DNA from: Russula earlei
Taxonomy: Eukaryota > Basidiomycota > Agaricomycetes > Russulales > Russulaceae
Direction of reading: 5' to 3'
Length of the DNA: 14,409 bases
NCBI GenBank assembly: GCA_025769875.1
Contig: JAGFNK010001134.1
Coordinates: forward strand, 1 to 14,409
Shown here piece after piece: positions 1-7,517 of the stretch. Every line of letters begins with the position of its first letter. Within the stretch, counting starts at the first letter, position 1. The notes beneath the pieces were generated by a model that worked only from the letters and a program-made list of their open reading frames with translations, did not search any database and was not told where the DNA came from. A program made the translations under genes and the position numbers.

Positions 1-145
1 ATCCCTTCCTGCCCGTCGTGTGATATTAGTTAATCATATGACATGTCACTGTTATCACACCTGTCACACCTGTCACTCCCAGCTAATCCTGAAATTCAAG
101 TTCCAAGTTCAAGTTTCAAGAAATCTTGGTTGCTGTATGGGGCCT
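1..145. other. Left-edge flank, no gene seen
   Basis: No open frame or homology to the rest of the window is visible. It holds short direct repeats: CACACCTGT occurs twice around 58-75, and variants of CAAGTT recur around 97-119. Similarity to element D begins only near 146, so this is either host DNA or another decayed element upstream of the truncation point of element A. Confidence 0.5.
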
Positions 146-330
146 TAGACTCTTGACTCTCTCCAAACTGCAAAGGGATTCAATATCTAGTTAAATGGAA
201 AGGATATACTGCTGCAGAAAATACTTGGGAACCAGCATCAAACCTGTCTAAAGCACAATTACTGATCAAAGACTTTCATTGGAAATATCTGAAAGCAGCT
301 AAAACAGTTCCCACCAGGGGGAACCCCTAA
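146..330 (+). pseudogene. Remnant of Pol C-terminus with chromodomain (element A)
   Basis: Translation from about 172 gives a chromodomain core with the motifs QYLVKWKGYT and ENTWEPASNL, then a KDFHWKY tail and a TAA stop at 328-330. The same segment in element D reads QYLVKWKGYT and ENTWEPASNL, so the family assignment is firm. Chromodomains at the integrase C-terminus are known to steer chromovirus integration, often to heterochromatin. An in-frame TGA just upstream (about 155) replaces the CGG arginine codon seen in D, and a CGC arginine has become TGC cysteine; both are CpG-to-TpG changes. RT, RNase H and the integrase core are absent, so this is a dead fragment. Confidence 0.85.
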
Positions 331-344
331 CTTTAACACACACC

Positions 345-518
345 ATGACCTCTGTCAACAATTACCTCTATCCCTGTTATCAAAGAACTTTTCAACAACC
401 CCCTGAGATCACCTGCACTCAATCAACCACAGCCATCCCTGGGACAAACAACAGAGCACAAGGAAGTCCCCCACAAACAAACAGACTTCAACCTTTTGTA
501 TGCAAACCATTCCATTGA
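345..518 (+). CDS. Small post-pol ORF, 57 aa (element A copy)
   Basis: The ATG lies 14 nt after the pol stop in a different frame, and the frame ends in TGA at 516-518 before the polypurine tract. It is colinear with the 72-aa ORF at 11113-11331 in element D. Both begin MTSV, and both share YLYPCYQRTFQ, TCTQSTTAIP, a TNRL motif and an F-x-C-K motif, without internal gaps. In the YLYPCYQRTFQ block the nucleotide differences (CTC/CTT, CCC/CCT, TAT/TAC, AGA/CGA, CAA/CAG) are all synonymous, which hints that the frame was translated. I recognise no domain. There are two cysteines in the first 25 residues and the protein is basic and Thr/Pro-rich. It could also be a fortuitous frame in a conserved 3' region. 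Confidence 0.4.
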   Translation: MTSVNNYLYPCYQRTFQQPPEITCTQSTTAIPGTNNRAQGSPPQTNRLQPFVCKPFH

Positions 519-583
519 CTCTACTTCTTCCTTCAATCAAAGAAACAAGGAACCCCTACCCATTGCAAGAGCAACAAATCCAT

Positions 584-593
584 AAAGAGGGGA
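584..593 (+). other. Polypurine tract of element A
   Basis: The tract AAAGAGGGGA sits four bases before the LTR start (598). It is identical to the tract at the same place in element D. Such a tract resists RNase H and primes plus-strand DNA synthesis. Its presence shows that the LTR at 598 is the 3' LTR of a plus-strand element. Confidence 0.8.
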
Positions 594-777
594 TGAATGT
601 TGTGAACCAAGGCCAAGTCCTGGCCATGTATTGTTCTATCTTACTCCAAGAAGCCTCCCTCACTTTGCATTGTCTATCTGTCATGAACCATTCTCCGGAG
701 AGGGCCCTTGAAGGACCCTTCCTTATAGGAGGAAACCCAGCCTCTATGATGTCACCCTGTTCACACAAGCAAAAGGG

Positions 778-782
778 GTGAG
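778..782 (+). repeat. Candidate target-site duplication of solo LTR B (left copy)
   Basis: GTGAG here is repeated at 1628-1632, immediately after the terminal CA of the inserted LTR. A 5-bp duplication is usual for Ty3/gypsy integrases. The match extends to GTGAGT if the insert start is moved by one base. Confidence 0.6.
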
Positions 783-801
783 TAGAGGTGTCCACAATAT
801 C

Positions 802-1201
802 GCACGTGCATTGTCGCGCAAGCGATTCTCGGCACAATCAACATACAGCAAGCCCCACTTATTGGCAACCCTTCTAGCAATAAAGGACAGTATTAGGGCC
901 CTTCTAGGGACCCTTTAGGACGACTCTAGGTGCTCTACAATGGGTACTAACCTAGTATCAAAGACTCTACAATGTGTTATTAGACCAACTCTAATAACTA
1001 TAGAATGAACTATAAGGCAATACTAAGGACCTTAATAGGAGTATTAGGGTCAACTCTAAGGACCCTAATAGAGCTATATAAGGGCCTTATAAGATAACAC
1101 TATTCCCTAACCAAACTACAAGTCCTCAAATGACCAGCCCTAAACTAACTAACAGAAAATGAATCAGGTGCTCGCACGTGCACTAGAACAGCAGACACGT
1201 G
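802..1201 (+). promoter_or_regulatory. Three CACGTG E-boxes in U3 of LTR B
   Basis: GCACGTGC occurs at 802-809 and again at 1174-1181, and CACGTG at 1196-1201. CACGTG is the core site of fungal bHLH factors of the Cbf1/Pho4 type. All three lie upstream of the TATA box at 1364. Binding is inferred only. Confidence 0.4.
1042..1070 (+). other. Perfect 10-bp inverted repeat in U3 of LTR B
   Basis: TATTAGGGTC (1042-1051) and GACCCTAATA (1061-1070) are perfect inverted copies around a 9-nt loop. A related direct repeat, CTAAGGACCTTAATAG (1023-1038) and CTAAGGACCCTAATAG (1056-1071), overlaps it with one mismatch at 33-bp spacing. The surrounding 880-1110 is AT-rich and built from variants of the same short words. 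Confidence 0.75.
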
Positions 1202-1262
1202 GACAATGAAAGCTCTTACTCATCAGGAAAAGCCTTCTTACTCAGCAGCTTACTGAGCATGA

Positions 1263-1276
1263 CTGAGCATGCTCAG
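1263..1276 (+). other. 14-bp perfect palindrome in U3 of LTR B
   Basis: CTGAGCATGCTCAG is a perfect palindrome. It lies in a cluster of ACTGAGCAT and ACTCAGCA variants between 1219 and 1303, on both strands, about 100 bp upstream of the TATA box. Its role is unknown; an upstream activator site is possible. Confidence 0.5.
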
Positions 1277-1363
1277 CAAGCGCACTCCGGCTTCTTACTC
1301 AGCACTCTATTGTGCTTGATAACAAGGTTATGACTTGTTCTCTATTTAGCAGCTCCCTTGTAG

Positions 1364-1382
1364 TATATAAGCGCTCAATAAA
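1364..1382 (+). promoter_or_regulatory. TATA box and AATAAA of LTR B
   Basis: TATATAA at 1364-1370 is followed by AATAAA at 1377-1382. The TATATAAG form also occurs in the LTRs of C and D. Transcription would start about 25-35 nt after 1364, in or near the hairpin at 1388. The AATAAA so close to the start could serve 3' end formation in the downstream LTR of a full element. Confidence 0.6.
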
Positions 1383-1387
1383 GTAGT

Positions 1388-1407
1388 GGACAGTCCTCAG
1401 ACTGTCC
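1388..1407 (+). other. Predicted 5' RNA hairpin of LTR B
   Basis: GGACAGTC and GACTGTCC form a perfect 8-bp stem with loop CTCA, starting 24 nt after the first T of the TATA box. The 3' arm and what follows are shared with the A and D LTRs. See the matching structure at 10559-10577. Confidence 0.6.
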
Positions 1408-1627
1408 ATTTGTTTATGGCACTCTCCATTCCTGGGATAGTCCTTTAAGGACCATCCCCTTGTGACCATTCTGGCTTCTAACCTGCGTACCTGCTCAACT
1501 CTACCAGTAACTATACCCCTTTGGTATTTGGTACTGCTTTGGACTCTACTCCTTGCCCATGCCGTCTTGGACGTCTACCGACTCATCTCCGAGCTTACCC
1601 CTCGCTCTTGAACTGGATAGTTCAACA

Positions 1628-1632
1628 GTGAG
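1628..1632 (+). repeat. Candidate target-site duplication of solo LTR B (right copy)
   Basis: GTGAG repeats the pentamer at 778-782, directly abutting the LTR end at 1627. Confidence 0.6.
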
Positions 1633-1838
1633 TCTTGACACTATCCACTTCTATTTCCAACAACCATTCCCTTCTACAAGCATACATCACAAGGAATCAT
1701 TGTCCTCCAAGTCCCTGTGACTCATTTGAACATCCTCCTCCCTATTTGGGTAACCCACCATGTGCCAGCCACATGGCCACTCAGCCACAGAATCCCAAAA
1801 CACTGGAAGGACTCCTAGACCTCCTAGAATGATCCACA

Positions 1839-1939
1839 TGACATCATAGAGCTCCACTGACATCATAGCAGACTGAGCAACTCCACTATGACCTCACATG
1901 CTCACTAAGCACTCCACAAGTGATATCATCATGATGTCA
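1839..1939 (+). promoter_or_regulatory. Phased TGANNTCA array in U3 of LTR A
   Basis: Octamers occur at 1839 (TGACATCA), 1858 (TGACATCA), 1889 (TGACCTCA), 1921 (TGATATCA) and 1932 (TGATGTCA). The spacings are 19, 31, 32 and 11 bp, mirroring the 20, 31, 31 and 11 bp of the younger D LTR read in the same direction. They resemble ATF/CREB bZIP sites in decayed form. Binding is inferred. Confidence 0.5.
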
Positions 1940-2263
1940 TTGCTCCACAATTGTCCTAATCATCCTGAGTCACCTATAGGTCTGACACAACAAGTTTATG
2001 CCTCTTGAATATGATTGGAGAAGTCCAAAAAGTCTGAGTTATTTTCTGTAGTTTGTACTCAGACTTGTAACTAGTATAGAAACCCCAATGTAGCATGGCA
2101 GTTGTCAGACTGTCCATTTTGTGATACTCTCATCTTCCAGGGTACTCCCCCATGACTGCTCTGTTTAAGGACTTCCCTTGTTCCCAAGGTACTCCTCAAT
2201 GACCACCTTGCCTAAAGCCCCTTTGCTGCACTGGCCTCCAACCTTTGCCTTTGCCTCTTGCAA

Positions 2264-2290
2264 CAGGTACCAGTCCCCATCTGGTACCTG
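2264..2290 (+). other. U5 RNA hairpin of LTR A
   Basis: CAGGTACCAG (2264-2273) and CTGGTACCTG (2281-2290) form a perfect 10-bp stem with a 7-nt loop TCCCCAT. Element D has the same loop with a 7-bp stem in which one G-C pair is replaced by A-T, so pairing is kept. Confidence 0.6.
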
Positions 2291-2390
2291 CTTGTCATTT
2301 GGCTCATCCTCTTGTTCAATGCATTATATGCTGCCTACCATCTGTTCTGACCCTTGCCCACCTGCTCCTGAGTCCTTAGTGATCAGCAGT

Positions 2391-2597
2391 ATGTGTCTTG
2401 ACAAAAGCAAGAAAACAGAATCACCAGAAGAAACACCAGTGGTTGAAAGGAACAAAGAGCTGATTGACAAGCTCACAGCATGTTTTGCCACAGCAATAGA
2501 TCTAACCCAAGTGGCATCAGAGATCATGGCTACCACTACTCAAATAGTGAGAAAAACCACTCACTTGGCATCAGGAAATTTATACACAACTTCCTGA
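2391..2597 (+). other. Coding-like open frame of unknown nature
   Basis: A frame continuous with LTR A runs on for about 65 codons past the LTR end (2403) and stops with TGA at 2595-2597. The translated part is hydrophilic and protein-like, with KELIDKLTACFATAIDLTQV followed by ASEIMATTTQIVRKTTHLAS, compatible with an amphipathic helix. I do not recognise it. The ATG at 2391 lies inside the LTR, so any native start is unclear. There is no CpG in the stretch, so the DNA is old and probably methylated. It may be a fragment of a host gene or of another element. Confidence 0.25.
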
Positions 2598-2759
2598 GGA
2601 CTAATGTTGATACCTAAGCAACCCCATGGAGGAGGATTGAAGCAAGCCAAACTGGGGTGCACAGAGTTTGTAAGGCTGGATGGTAATCTGGGATGGTTGT
2701 CTTTGAGCCAAGAGCAAGCCAAAGAGAGAGAGGAAGAGAGAAGAGAAGAGCTAGTGGGT
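2404..2759. other. Old CpG-free flank between element A and element C
   Basis: Apart from the open frame above, a second frame from 2604 runs with an acidic/Arg-rich segment (EQAKEREEERREEL) and continues into LTR C. Neither is recognisable. The segment is the left part of the sequence into which C inserted; its continuation is 10053-10272. No CpG occurs in it. Confidence 0.5.
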
Positions 2760-2764
2760 GTATG
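2760..2764 (+). repeat. Target-site duplication of element C (left copy)
   Basis: GTATG directly abuts the 3' LTR of element C and is repeated at 10048-10052 beyond the other LTR. Confidence 0.92.
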
Positions 2765-3256
2765 TGTCATCGACTGGGGGCGGTGTAGCTGACAAATCTG
2801 TTCACTTGTGAGACGAGTGCAGCAAGTCAAGTGAGATACTAAGTTCTCGCAGAATTTGGGGATCATGGAGACAACAATGCTAAAGCACTTGCATTCTGTA
2901 GAGAGGAGAAGAAGATGATAAGTCTTCACATTCAAAGACTTAGAGGGTTGAGATACTTTCAGAGACAATTGCTTGCGTACTTGCAAGCCTACAAGATCCG
3001 AAGCCAGTATCCAGTGTATTTCACAGGAGAACAAGCTTAGGGCTTGTTCTTGTCAACCAACAGTCTTATATACATACAGAATACTATATCAAATAGTATT
3101 CATGAGGTAGCAGCAAGGTGATCATACTGGAACACGCAGAAAACATATGGTACATGTGAGGCTGGATGAGTCATGGAAACACATGGGAAACATGAGATGT
3201 GTCCAGGTAGGCTTGCCCGGTTGCTGGTCTGGTCCGATGTACTGGTTCTTGTGACA
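2765..3256 (-). repeat. 3' LTR of element C (492 bp)
   Basis: It matches 9554-10047 throughout. On the coding strand it starts TGTCACAAGAACC at 3256 and ends GTCGATGACA at 2765. It contains TATATAAG (3072 to 3065), an AATACTAT/ATAGTATT inverted repeat just upstream of it (3080-3100), and the RNA-start hairpin (3029-3049). Differences from the other LTR are mostly CpG-derived. Confidence 0.93.
3065..3072 (-). promoter_or_regulatory. TATA box in 3' LTR of element C
   Basis: TATATAAG on the minus strand, conserved at 9854-9861 in the 5' LTR. In this downstream LTR it could drive transcription outward into 1-2764. Confidence 0.6.
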
Positions 3257-3267
3257 TTACCCCCTTG
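3257..3267 (-). other. Polypurine tract of element C
   Basis: The coding strand reads CAAGGGGGTAA immediately before the LTR, starting directly after the TAA stop of the third ORF (3268-3270). It would prime plus-strand DNA synthesis. Confidence 0.8.
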
Positions 3268-4527
3268 TTAAGGTCTAACCTGAGTAGGGGTAAACATTGG
3301 AAATGCAGCGATGAACATGATAGTGAAGTTGGTCTTGGAGGACTTGACATATTTTGTGTGGCTTGCATCATTTGTGGGGGTTCTACAAAGATCTGCTTGA
3401 TGTCTGTGGCAGTTGCAGAGGATGCAGGTGGTAATTTTGGGACAATCGACCATGTCGTGTCCACCGTTGAGACACCAGGAACACTTGTCAGTGATACGCA
3501 GGGAGAATTGATACCATGGGTCAAGAATTGCTTCCTTGGCATCCTTGTGCTCCTGTTCAGTTAGCTGTGGCATGGGTTGGAAGAGGACTCCAGGTTTGAG
3601 TCTAGTTTTAGCATTGGCCCTTGCCAGTTTAACCTCACTGTCTTGAATCTCCCATAGCATGTCATGATAGCGTCCTCTAGCTGTGACGAGTTGATTGGCC
3701 ATTTGCTGTGCTCTTTTGATGGCAAATCGATAACAAAGGACTTCAGCTTCAAGGGACAAATCTCCCTCGAATGTGAGGGCCTCATTCATGGCTTTGGTAT
3801 GTCTAAGTCCTTCTTGGAATAAGAAGGTGTCTTTTGTTGTGAGGAGAGGATGAGGGTAGGGATCAGCGCAAGCTTGGACTGAGATCCGGTGAGTAGGGAA
3901 ACCAGGACCATATGTTGCAACAACTGATGGGAATCCGTTAGTGAGGTCAGGGAGGACAAATTGTGGGGGAATAGTGTCGTCTTCATTTCCTGGGTCAGGA
4001 ATCAAGATGTCTAGTCCCAGATTTCCTTCCATCCATCTGTCTCCTAGTTCTTGCAGTTCAGCCAAGGCATCCATCCCAGGGGCTATGGGTGCTGCATAGG
4101 CAGGAGGAGCATCGTTGTTAGGCGGTGTCACTGGAATGAAATTTTCGTTGAGGAGGGTAAGGTTTATTGGTTTTTGAGGGATAGGTGTGTTGAGGCAAGG
4201 ATGGATAGGGATTGGATTGGGAGAGGGCATCCAAACATGGTAAGAGGGGCCGTGAGCAACTGAGGGGTTAGTTCCTTGGGAGGGGGAACAATTGCCAAAG
4301 GCATGGAGTATAGTGGGTAGTGTTTCTTTGTGCCAAAGTTCTTGCGCCTGAGTGATCATTGCTGCATGTCGTGCAGCCCATCGGACAAGGAGTTGAGTGT
4401 TGATGGTGGCGGCTGTCGATGGGGATGGTTCTCTGGATAATGGTAGAGGGATCAGAGTAGGAGAGTATGGTGGAGTAGGGATGAGGGTGGTGGAAGAGGC
4501 AGTGGGCAAGTTTGAAGTGGAAGACAT
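3268..4527 (-). CDS. Third ORF: 419-aa double zinc-knuckle protein in env position
   Basis: This uninterrupted frame lies between the pol stop (60 nt upstream) and the polypurine tract, in a different frame from pol. The start ATG at 4527 has A at -3, and an in-frame TAG lies upstream. Residues 1-40 are Ser/Thr/Pro-rich; 100-150 are Pro/Asn-rich; 258-311 look helical, charged and possibly coiled-coil. Two exact CX2CX4HX4C zinc knuckles follow at 349-362 (C349, C352, H357, C362) and 368-381 (C368, C371, H376, C381). Such knuckles bind single-stranded nucleic acid in retroelement Gag proteins. No signal peptide or membrane segment is evident, so it is not an envelope glycoprotein. A Gag-like RNA-binding or chaperone role is inferred. 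I recognise no named family. It lacks lesions although gag-pol has about 20. Confidence 0.8.
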   Translation of the reverse strand: MSSTSNLPTASSTTLIPTPPYSPTLIPLPLSREPSPSTAATINTQLLVRWAARHAAMITQAQELWHKETLPTILHAFGNCSPSQGTNPSVAHGPSYHVWMPSPNPIPIHPCLNTPIPQKPINLTLLNENFIPVTPPNNDAPPAYAAPIAPGMDALAELQELGDRWMEGNLGLDILIPDPGNEDDTIPPQFVLPDLTNGFPSVVATYGPGFPTHRISVQACADPYPHPLLTTKDTFLFQEGLRHTKAMNEALTFEGDLSLEAEVLCYRFAIKRAQQMANQLVTARGRYHDMLWEIQDSEVKLARANAKTRLKPGVLFQPMPQLTEQEHKDAKEAILDPWYQFSLRITDKCSWCLNGGHDMVDCPKITTCILCNCHRHQADLCRTPTNDASHTKYVKSSKTNFTIMFIAAFPMFTPTQVRP

Positions 4528-4586
4528 GCTTGAATGTTTGGGAGGGGGAAGAATTGGTAAGGATGTTGACTAAGAATGGTGGTCTT

Positions 4587-7517
4587 TTATGCATTGGGTT
4601 GTCCAGCCATAGTGGAGTAGAATTCTTTTAGGAGTTCTGGGGCGTTGAGGTTGTGGTGGTTGACCCATGAGTCGTCTGATGTTGGGTAACCCTTCCAGTG
4701 TACAAGGTATTGGAGTTTACATGTTTGTCCAAATCTTCTAGCGTCTAGAATCACTTTGATTTCGTATTCTTCTTTGTTATCGATGATCGGAGGAGGTCAT
4801 GTGAATGGCGTGCCATATTCCTCTGTTTCTATATAAGGTAGAAGTAGGTTGATGTGGAAGACATCGTGTATTTTCATCGATGACAGAAGTTGTAGTTGAT
4901 AGGCAACTTTAGAAATCTTCTTGGTGATGGGAAAGGGTCCATATCTTTTTGGCATCAACTTGTGGTTTCCTCATGTCTTGAGGTTTTTGCCTTCTAACCA
5001 TACAAGGGTTCCTTCCTTCATTTCTGGTTTATCAGGTTTCAGGGGTTGTTGTTTATGTTCTAAAAGTTGTTGTGCATCTTTTCTAGACTCTTCTAGTTCT
5101 CTGAGACAATCAGTGGAGGCTGGCACATTGTTGTCTTCTAGACTGATATCGATCTGGGGTTTGAATCCCATGAGGAGTTCATGTGGTGATCATCGTAATG
5201 TTTCATGTTTCCATGAGTTTTGTGCATATTTGGCAATGGGGAGCATTTTTGCCCAGGAATGAGGGTGAGTTGTAGTCCAGGGCCTTAGGTATTGTTTTAA
5301 CCAGGTGTTTATCCTTTCAGTTTGTCCGTCAGTTTGTGGATGGAATGCCATAGAAAGGTTTTGTTTAATGCCTAGACTTTTACATAAGGCTTTCGAGAAA
5401 TTCAACGCAAATTGAGGGTCTCTGTCAGATATGATTCTTTTGGGGATGCCGAACCAGGGTACAAGGTGTTTCAGATATTTGTGTGTGACACCTGTTCCAT
5501 CAATCGTTTTGTTACAGGGGATGAACTTTGTTGCTTTGGAGCATCCTTGATCAACAATGGTGAGAACACTGTTGAATCCTTCTGATTTGGGCAAGTCCAT
5601 AATGAGGTCCATTGATATGTATTGAAATGGGCCCTGTTCAATGTGTGTGTCAAGTGGGAAGGTCATGGCCTTTTTTCTGGGTAAGTTGGTTTTGGATTCT
5701 TGGCATTTGGTGCAATTTTTGACATATTGTTCTACAAATTGTCACAGCTTGGGTCCTTCATAGTGTTGTTTGACCAAGTTCCATGTGTTGGCTATTCCAG
5801 GGTGTCCTTCGGATGGGGCATCATGAAATTGTTGTAAAATTTCTCGTCGTTTGTCTAATTTATCTGGTAAGTAGATTTTTCATGCAAAAAGCTCAGGTGG
5901 GAGAAGGGTAGTTTTTTGTTCTTCTACCCCCTTGTTAAGGTCTTTGCGACAAGAAAGGGTGTCAGCTATAGTATGAGTGTGTCCTGGAACGTGTTCCATG
6001 GTTATGTTAAAGTCTTGCATATATTGCATCCATCTTGCTTGTCATCCAGTTAATTTGTGTGGTTCTTTAAAATATGATGGCAGCCAGTTCTTTATCATGC
6101 GCGTCATAATTTCTTTCTGTGTCTAGTAATGTTCTTGAGTAATATGCTATAGGGTGAAGTCCATCTTCATGTTCTTGGGAGATAACAGCTCCTACAGCAA
6201 ATCCCAACGCGTCTGTATCAAGGATGAATTGTTTGGTCCAGTCTGGTGTTCGTAGGACTGGGTAAGATGTGCATGTGTTTTTTAATGATTGAAATGCCTG
6301 TTCTTCCTTAAGTGTCCATTCCCATTGTCTATTCTTTTTTGTCAGATCATTAAGAGGTCTGGCTTTTATTGAAAAGTTGGGAATGAAGTTGCAGTAAAAA
6401 TTGCAGAATCCTAAAAAACTTCGGACTTCTTTCAGTGTCTTTGGTGTAGGCCATTCTTTAATTCCTTTGACTTTGACTGGGTCCATAGTTATTTGTCCTT
6501 CACCAATAATCACTCCTAGGTATTCAACTTTTCTTTTGTGGAGTTGGCACTTTTCCGGTTTAAGGTATAGATCATGTTGCTTTAGTTTTGACAAGACATG
6601 TTCAACCTTAGATTTATGTTCTTTTTTGTCATTTTGAGTAGCAATGATGATGTCATCCATGTAAATCTTCAACCATCTTTGGGCAAGTTCCTCTTGGAAG
6701 ATGTCATCCATCATGATTTGGAAGGTAGCTGGGGAGTTGGTCAGTCCAAAGAACATCACTGTTGGTTCAAACAGTCCATCACTAGTCTTAAAGGTGGCTT
6801 TCCATTCATCTCCTTCTTTGATCCTGATGTTGTTATAGCCCCATCTAATGTCGAATTTGGTAAAGAGCTTCTTTCCAGCTAGGGTGTGTATCAATTCAGG
6901 GATTAAAGGGAGAGGGTAGACATTGGGTATTGTCCATTTGTTTAAGTTTTGATAGTCTTGTACTGGTCTGAACTTGCCATCTTTTTTCTTAATTAGGAAG
7001 AATCCACTTGCATATGGTGAATTGGACCTTTAGATTTGTTTTAATCACAGATTTTGTTCGAGGAACTTTTCTTGTTCCTCTTTTTCTTTAGGTGATAGGG
7101 GATATACTCTGCAATTAATCATGGTAGGGGGATCTGATTTAAGGTCAATGGCATGGTCCCATTTTCTAGGTCCAGGGAATCTTTCTGATTCTTGTTCCAT
7201 GAAAACTTGGCCATATGGATGGTATTGAAGGGGGACTAGTTGTTGCCAAGTTCATTGAGTGGTATCAGTTTGCAATTCTGCCAGTTGTTGAGCAATTGTA
7301 GTCTTTTGTAATTGAGTTTGTATCCAGAGTTTGTCACCTTCCCAATCAACAAGGCTTTTTATCCATTCTGGTGTTTTCTGACTCCCAGACAGAGTTATCC
7401 TTCCCATCAATGTCCCTGCAGACCAATTTATCTTGGGTTTGTCAATTCAAGGAAGGGATATCCCAAGATTATTTTGTCTTGTCCAATGTCAGCTACAAGA
7501 AATTGGTGCTTATTCTT
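4587..7517 (-). pseudogene. Pol remnant: RT, RNase H, integrase, chromodomain (element C)
   Basis: RT is well preserved (about 7020-6300), with DIRWGYNN, GLTNSPATFQ and the catalytic YMDD in KIYMDDIII. RNase H keeps its first Asp (LDTD) and DKELAAII, but about 25-30 codons including the usual WTDH Asp are deleted, with a frame change at 6067. Integrase follows: HDAPSEGHPG plus CTKC for the zinc site, Asp in MDLIMDLP, Asp in IISDRDPQF, Glu in FHPQTDGQTERIN. The C-terminus is a chromodomain (LQYLVHWKGYPTSDDSWV) ending in TAA at 4587. In-frame TGA stops lie at 7252, 7045, 6042, 5880, 5742, 5190, 4971 and 4797 (lowest coordinate), a TAA at 7030, and a one-base frameshift near 7443. At 6042 the codon is CGA arginine in element D, pointing to CpG decay. 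The protein cannot be functional as read. Confidence 0.9.

Larger units (their letters stand above)
783..1627 (+). repeat. Solo LTR B, 845 bp, inserted in LTR A
   Basis: This stretch interrupts the A LTR, ends TTCAACA and is followed by the duplicated GTGAG. It has a U3-R-U5 layout: TATATAA at 1364, AATAAA at 1377, a hairpin at 1388-1407, and an R/U5 that resembles the A/D LTRs (CAGACTGTCCATTTG, then CTCT and TTCCTGGG). It contains about 19 CpG in 845 bp, while the surrounding LTR has almost none, so it inserted much later. The left end begins TAGAGG rather than TG, perhaps a TGG-to-TAG mutation; an alternative start is the TG at 789, but the bases before it do not match the right flank. No internal sequence follows, consistent with LTR-LTR recombination leaving a solo copy. 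Confidence 0.7.
146..2403 (+). mobile_element. Element A: 5'-truncated Ty3/gypsy chromovirus, 3' end only
   Basis: The order chromodomain remnant, small ORF, polypurine tract, LTR is colinear with the 3' end of element D on the opposite strand, and the two belong to one family. Everything upstream of the chromodomain is missing. The LTR is interrupted by solo LTR B. Outside B the sequence is almost free of CpG, with none between 1634 and 2403, whereas element D retains many. This marks A as the older copy. The sequence after 2403 does not match the sequence beyond D's LTR, so 2403 is the outer boundary. Confidence 0.85.
598..2403 (+). repeat. 3' LTR of element A, split by solo LTR B
   Basis: The LTR starts TGTTGTGAACC and ends GTGTCTTGACA. 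It matches the LTR of element D (10273-11100) at both ends and along most of its length, but diverges around 676-777. With the 845-bp insertion and one duplicated pentamer removed it is about 956 bp, against 828 bp in D. U3 carries the spaced TGANGTCA-like sites (1839-1939). The TATA region near 2075 is decayed compared with D. R contains CAGACTGTCC (from 2106), and U5 holds a perfect hairpin (2264-2290). Confidence 0.85.

Noticed and set aside
880..1110. CRISPR-like or satellite array in the repetitive U3 of LTR B
   Set aside because: The short words vary in spacing and orientation, and there are no uniform repeats or spacers.
598..2403. LTR A as the 5' LTR of an element continuing into 2404-2764
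   Set aside because: A polypurine tract and chromodomain precede it in the same orientation, and no primer-binding site complementary to its R region follows 2403.
2784..3256. Shorter LTR boundaries for element C starting at the inner TGT (2784 and 9573)
   Set aside because: Similarity between the two copies continues 19 bp outward to 2765 and 9554, where the ends become TGTCA-type inverted termini and are flanked by the matching GTATG.
3268..4527. Envelope protein in the third ORF
   Set aside because: There is no signal peptide, transmembrane segment or glycoprotein-like cysteine pattern; the visible domains are zinc knuckles.
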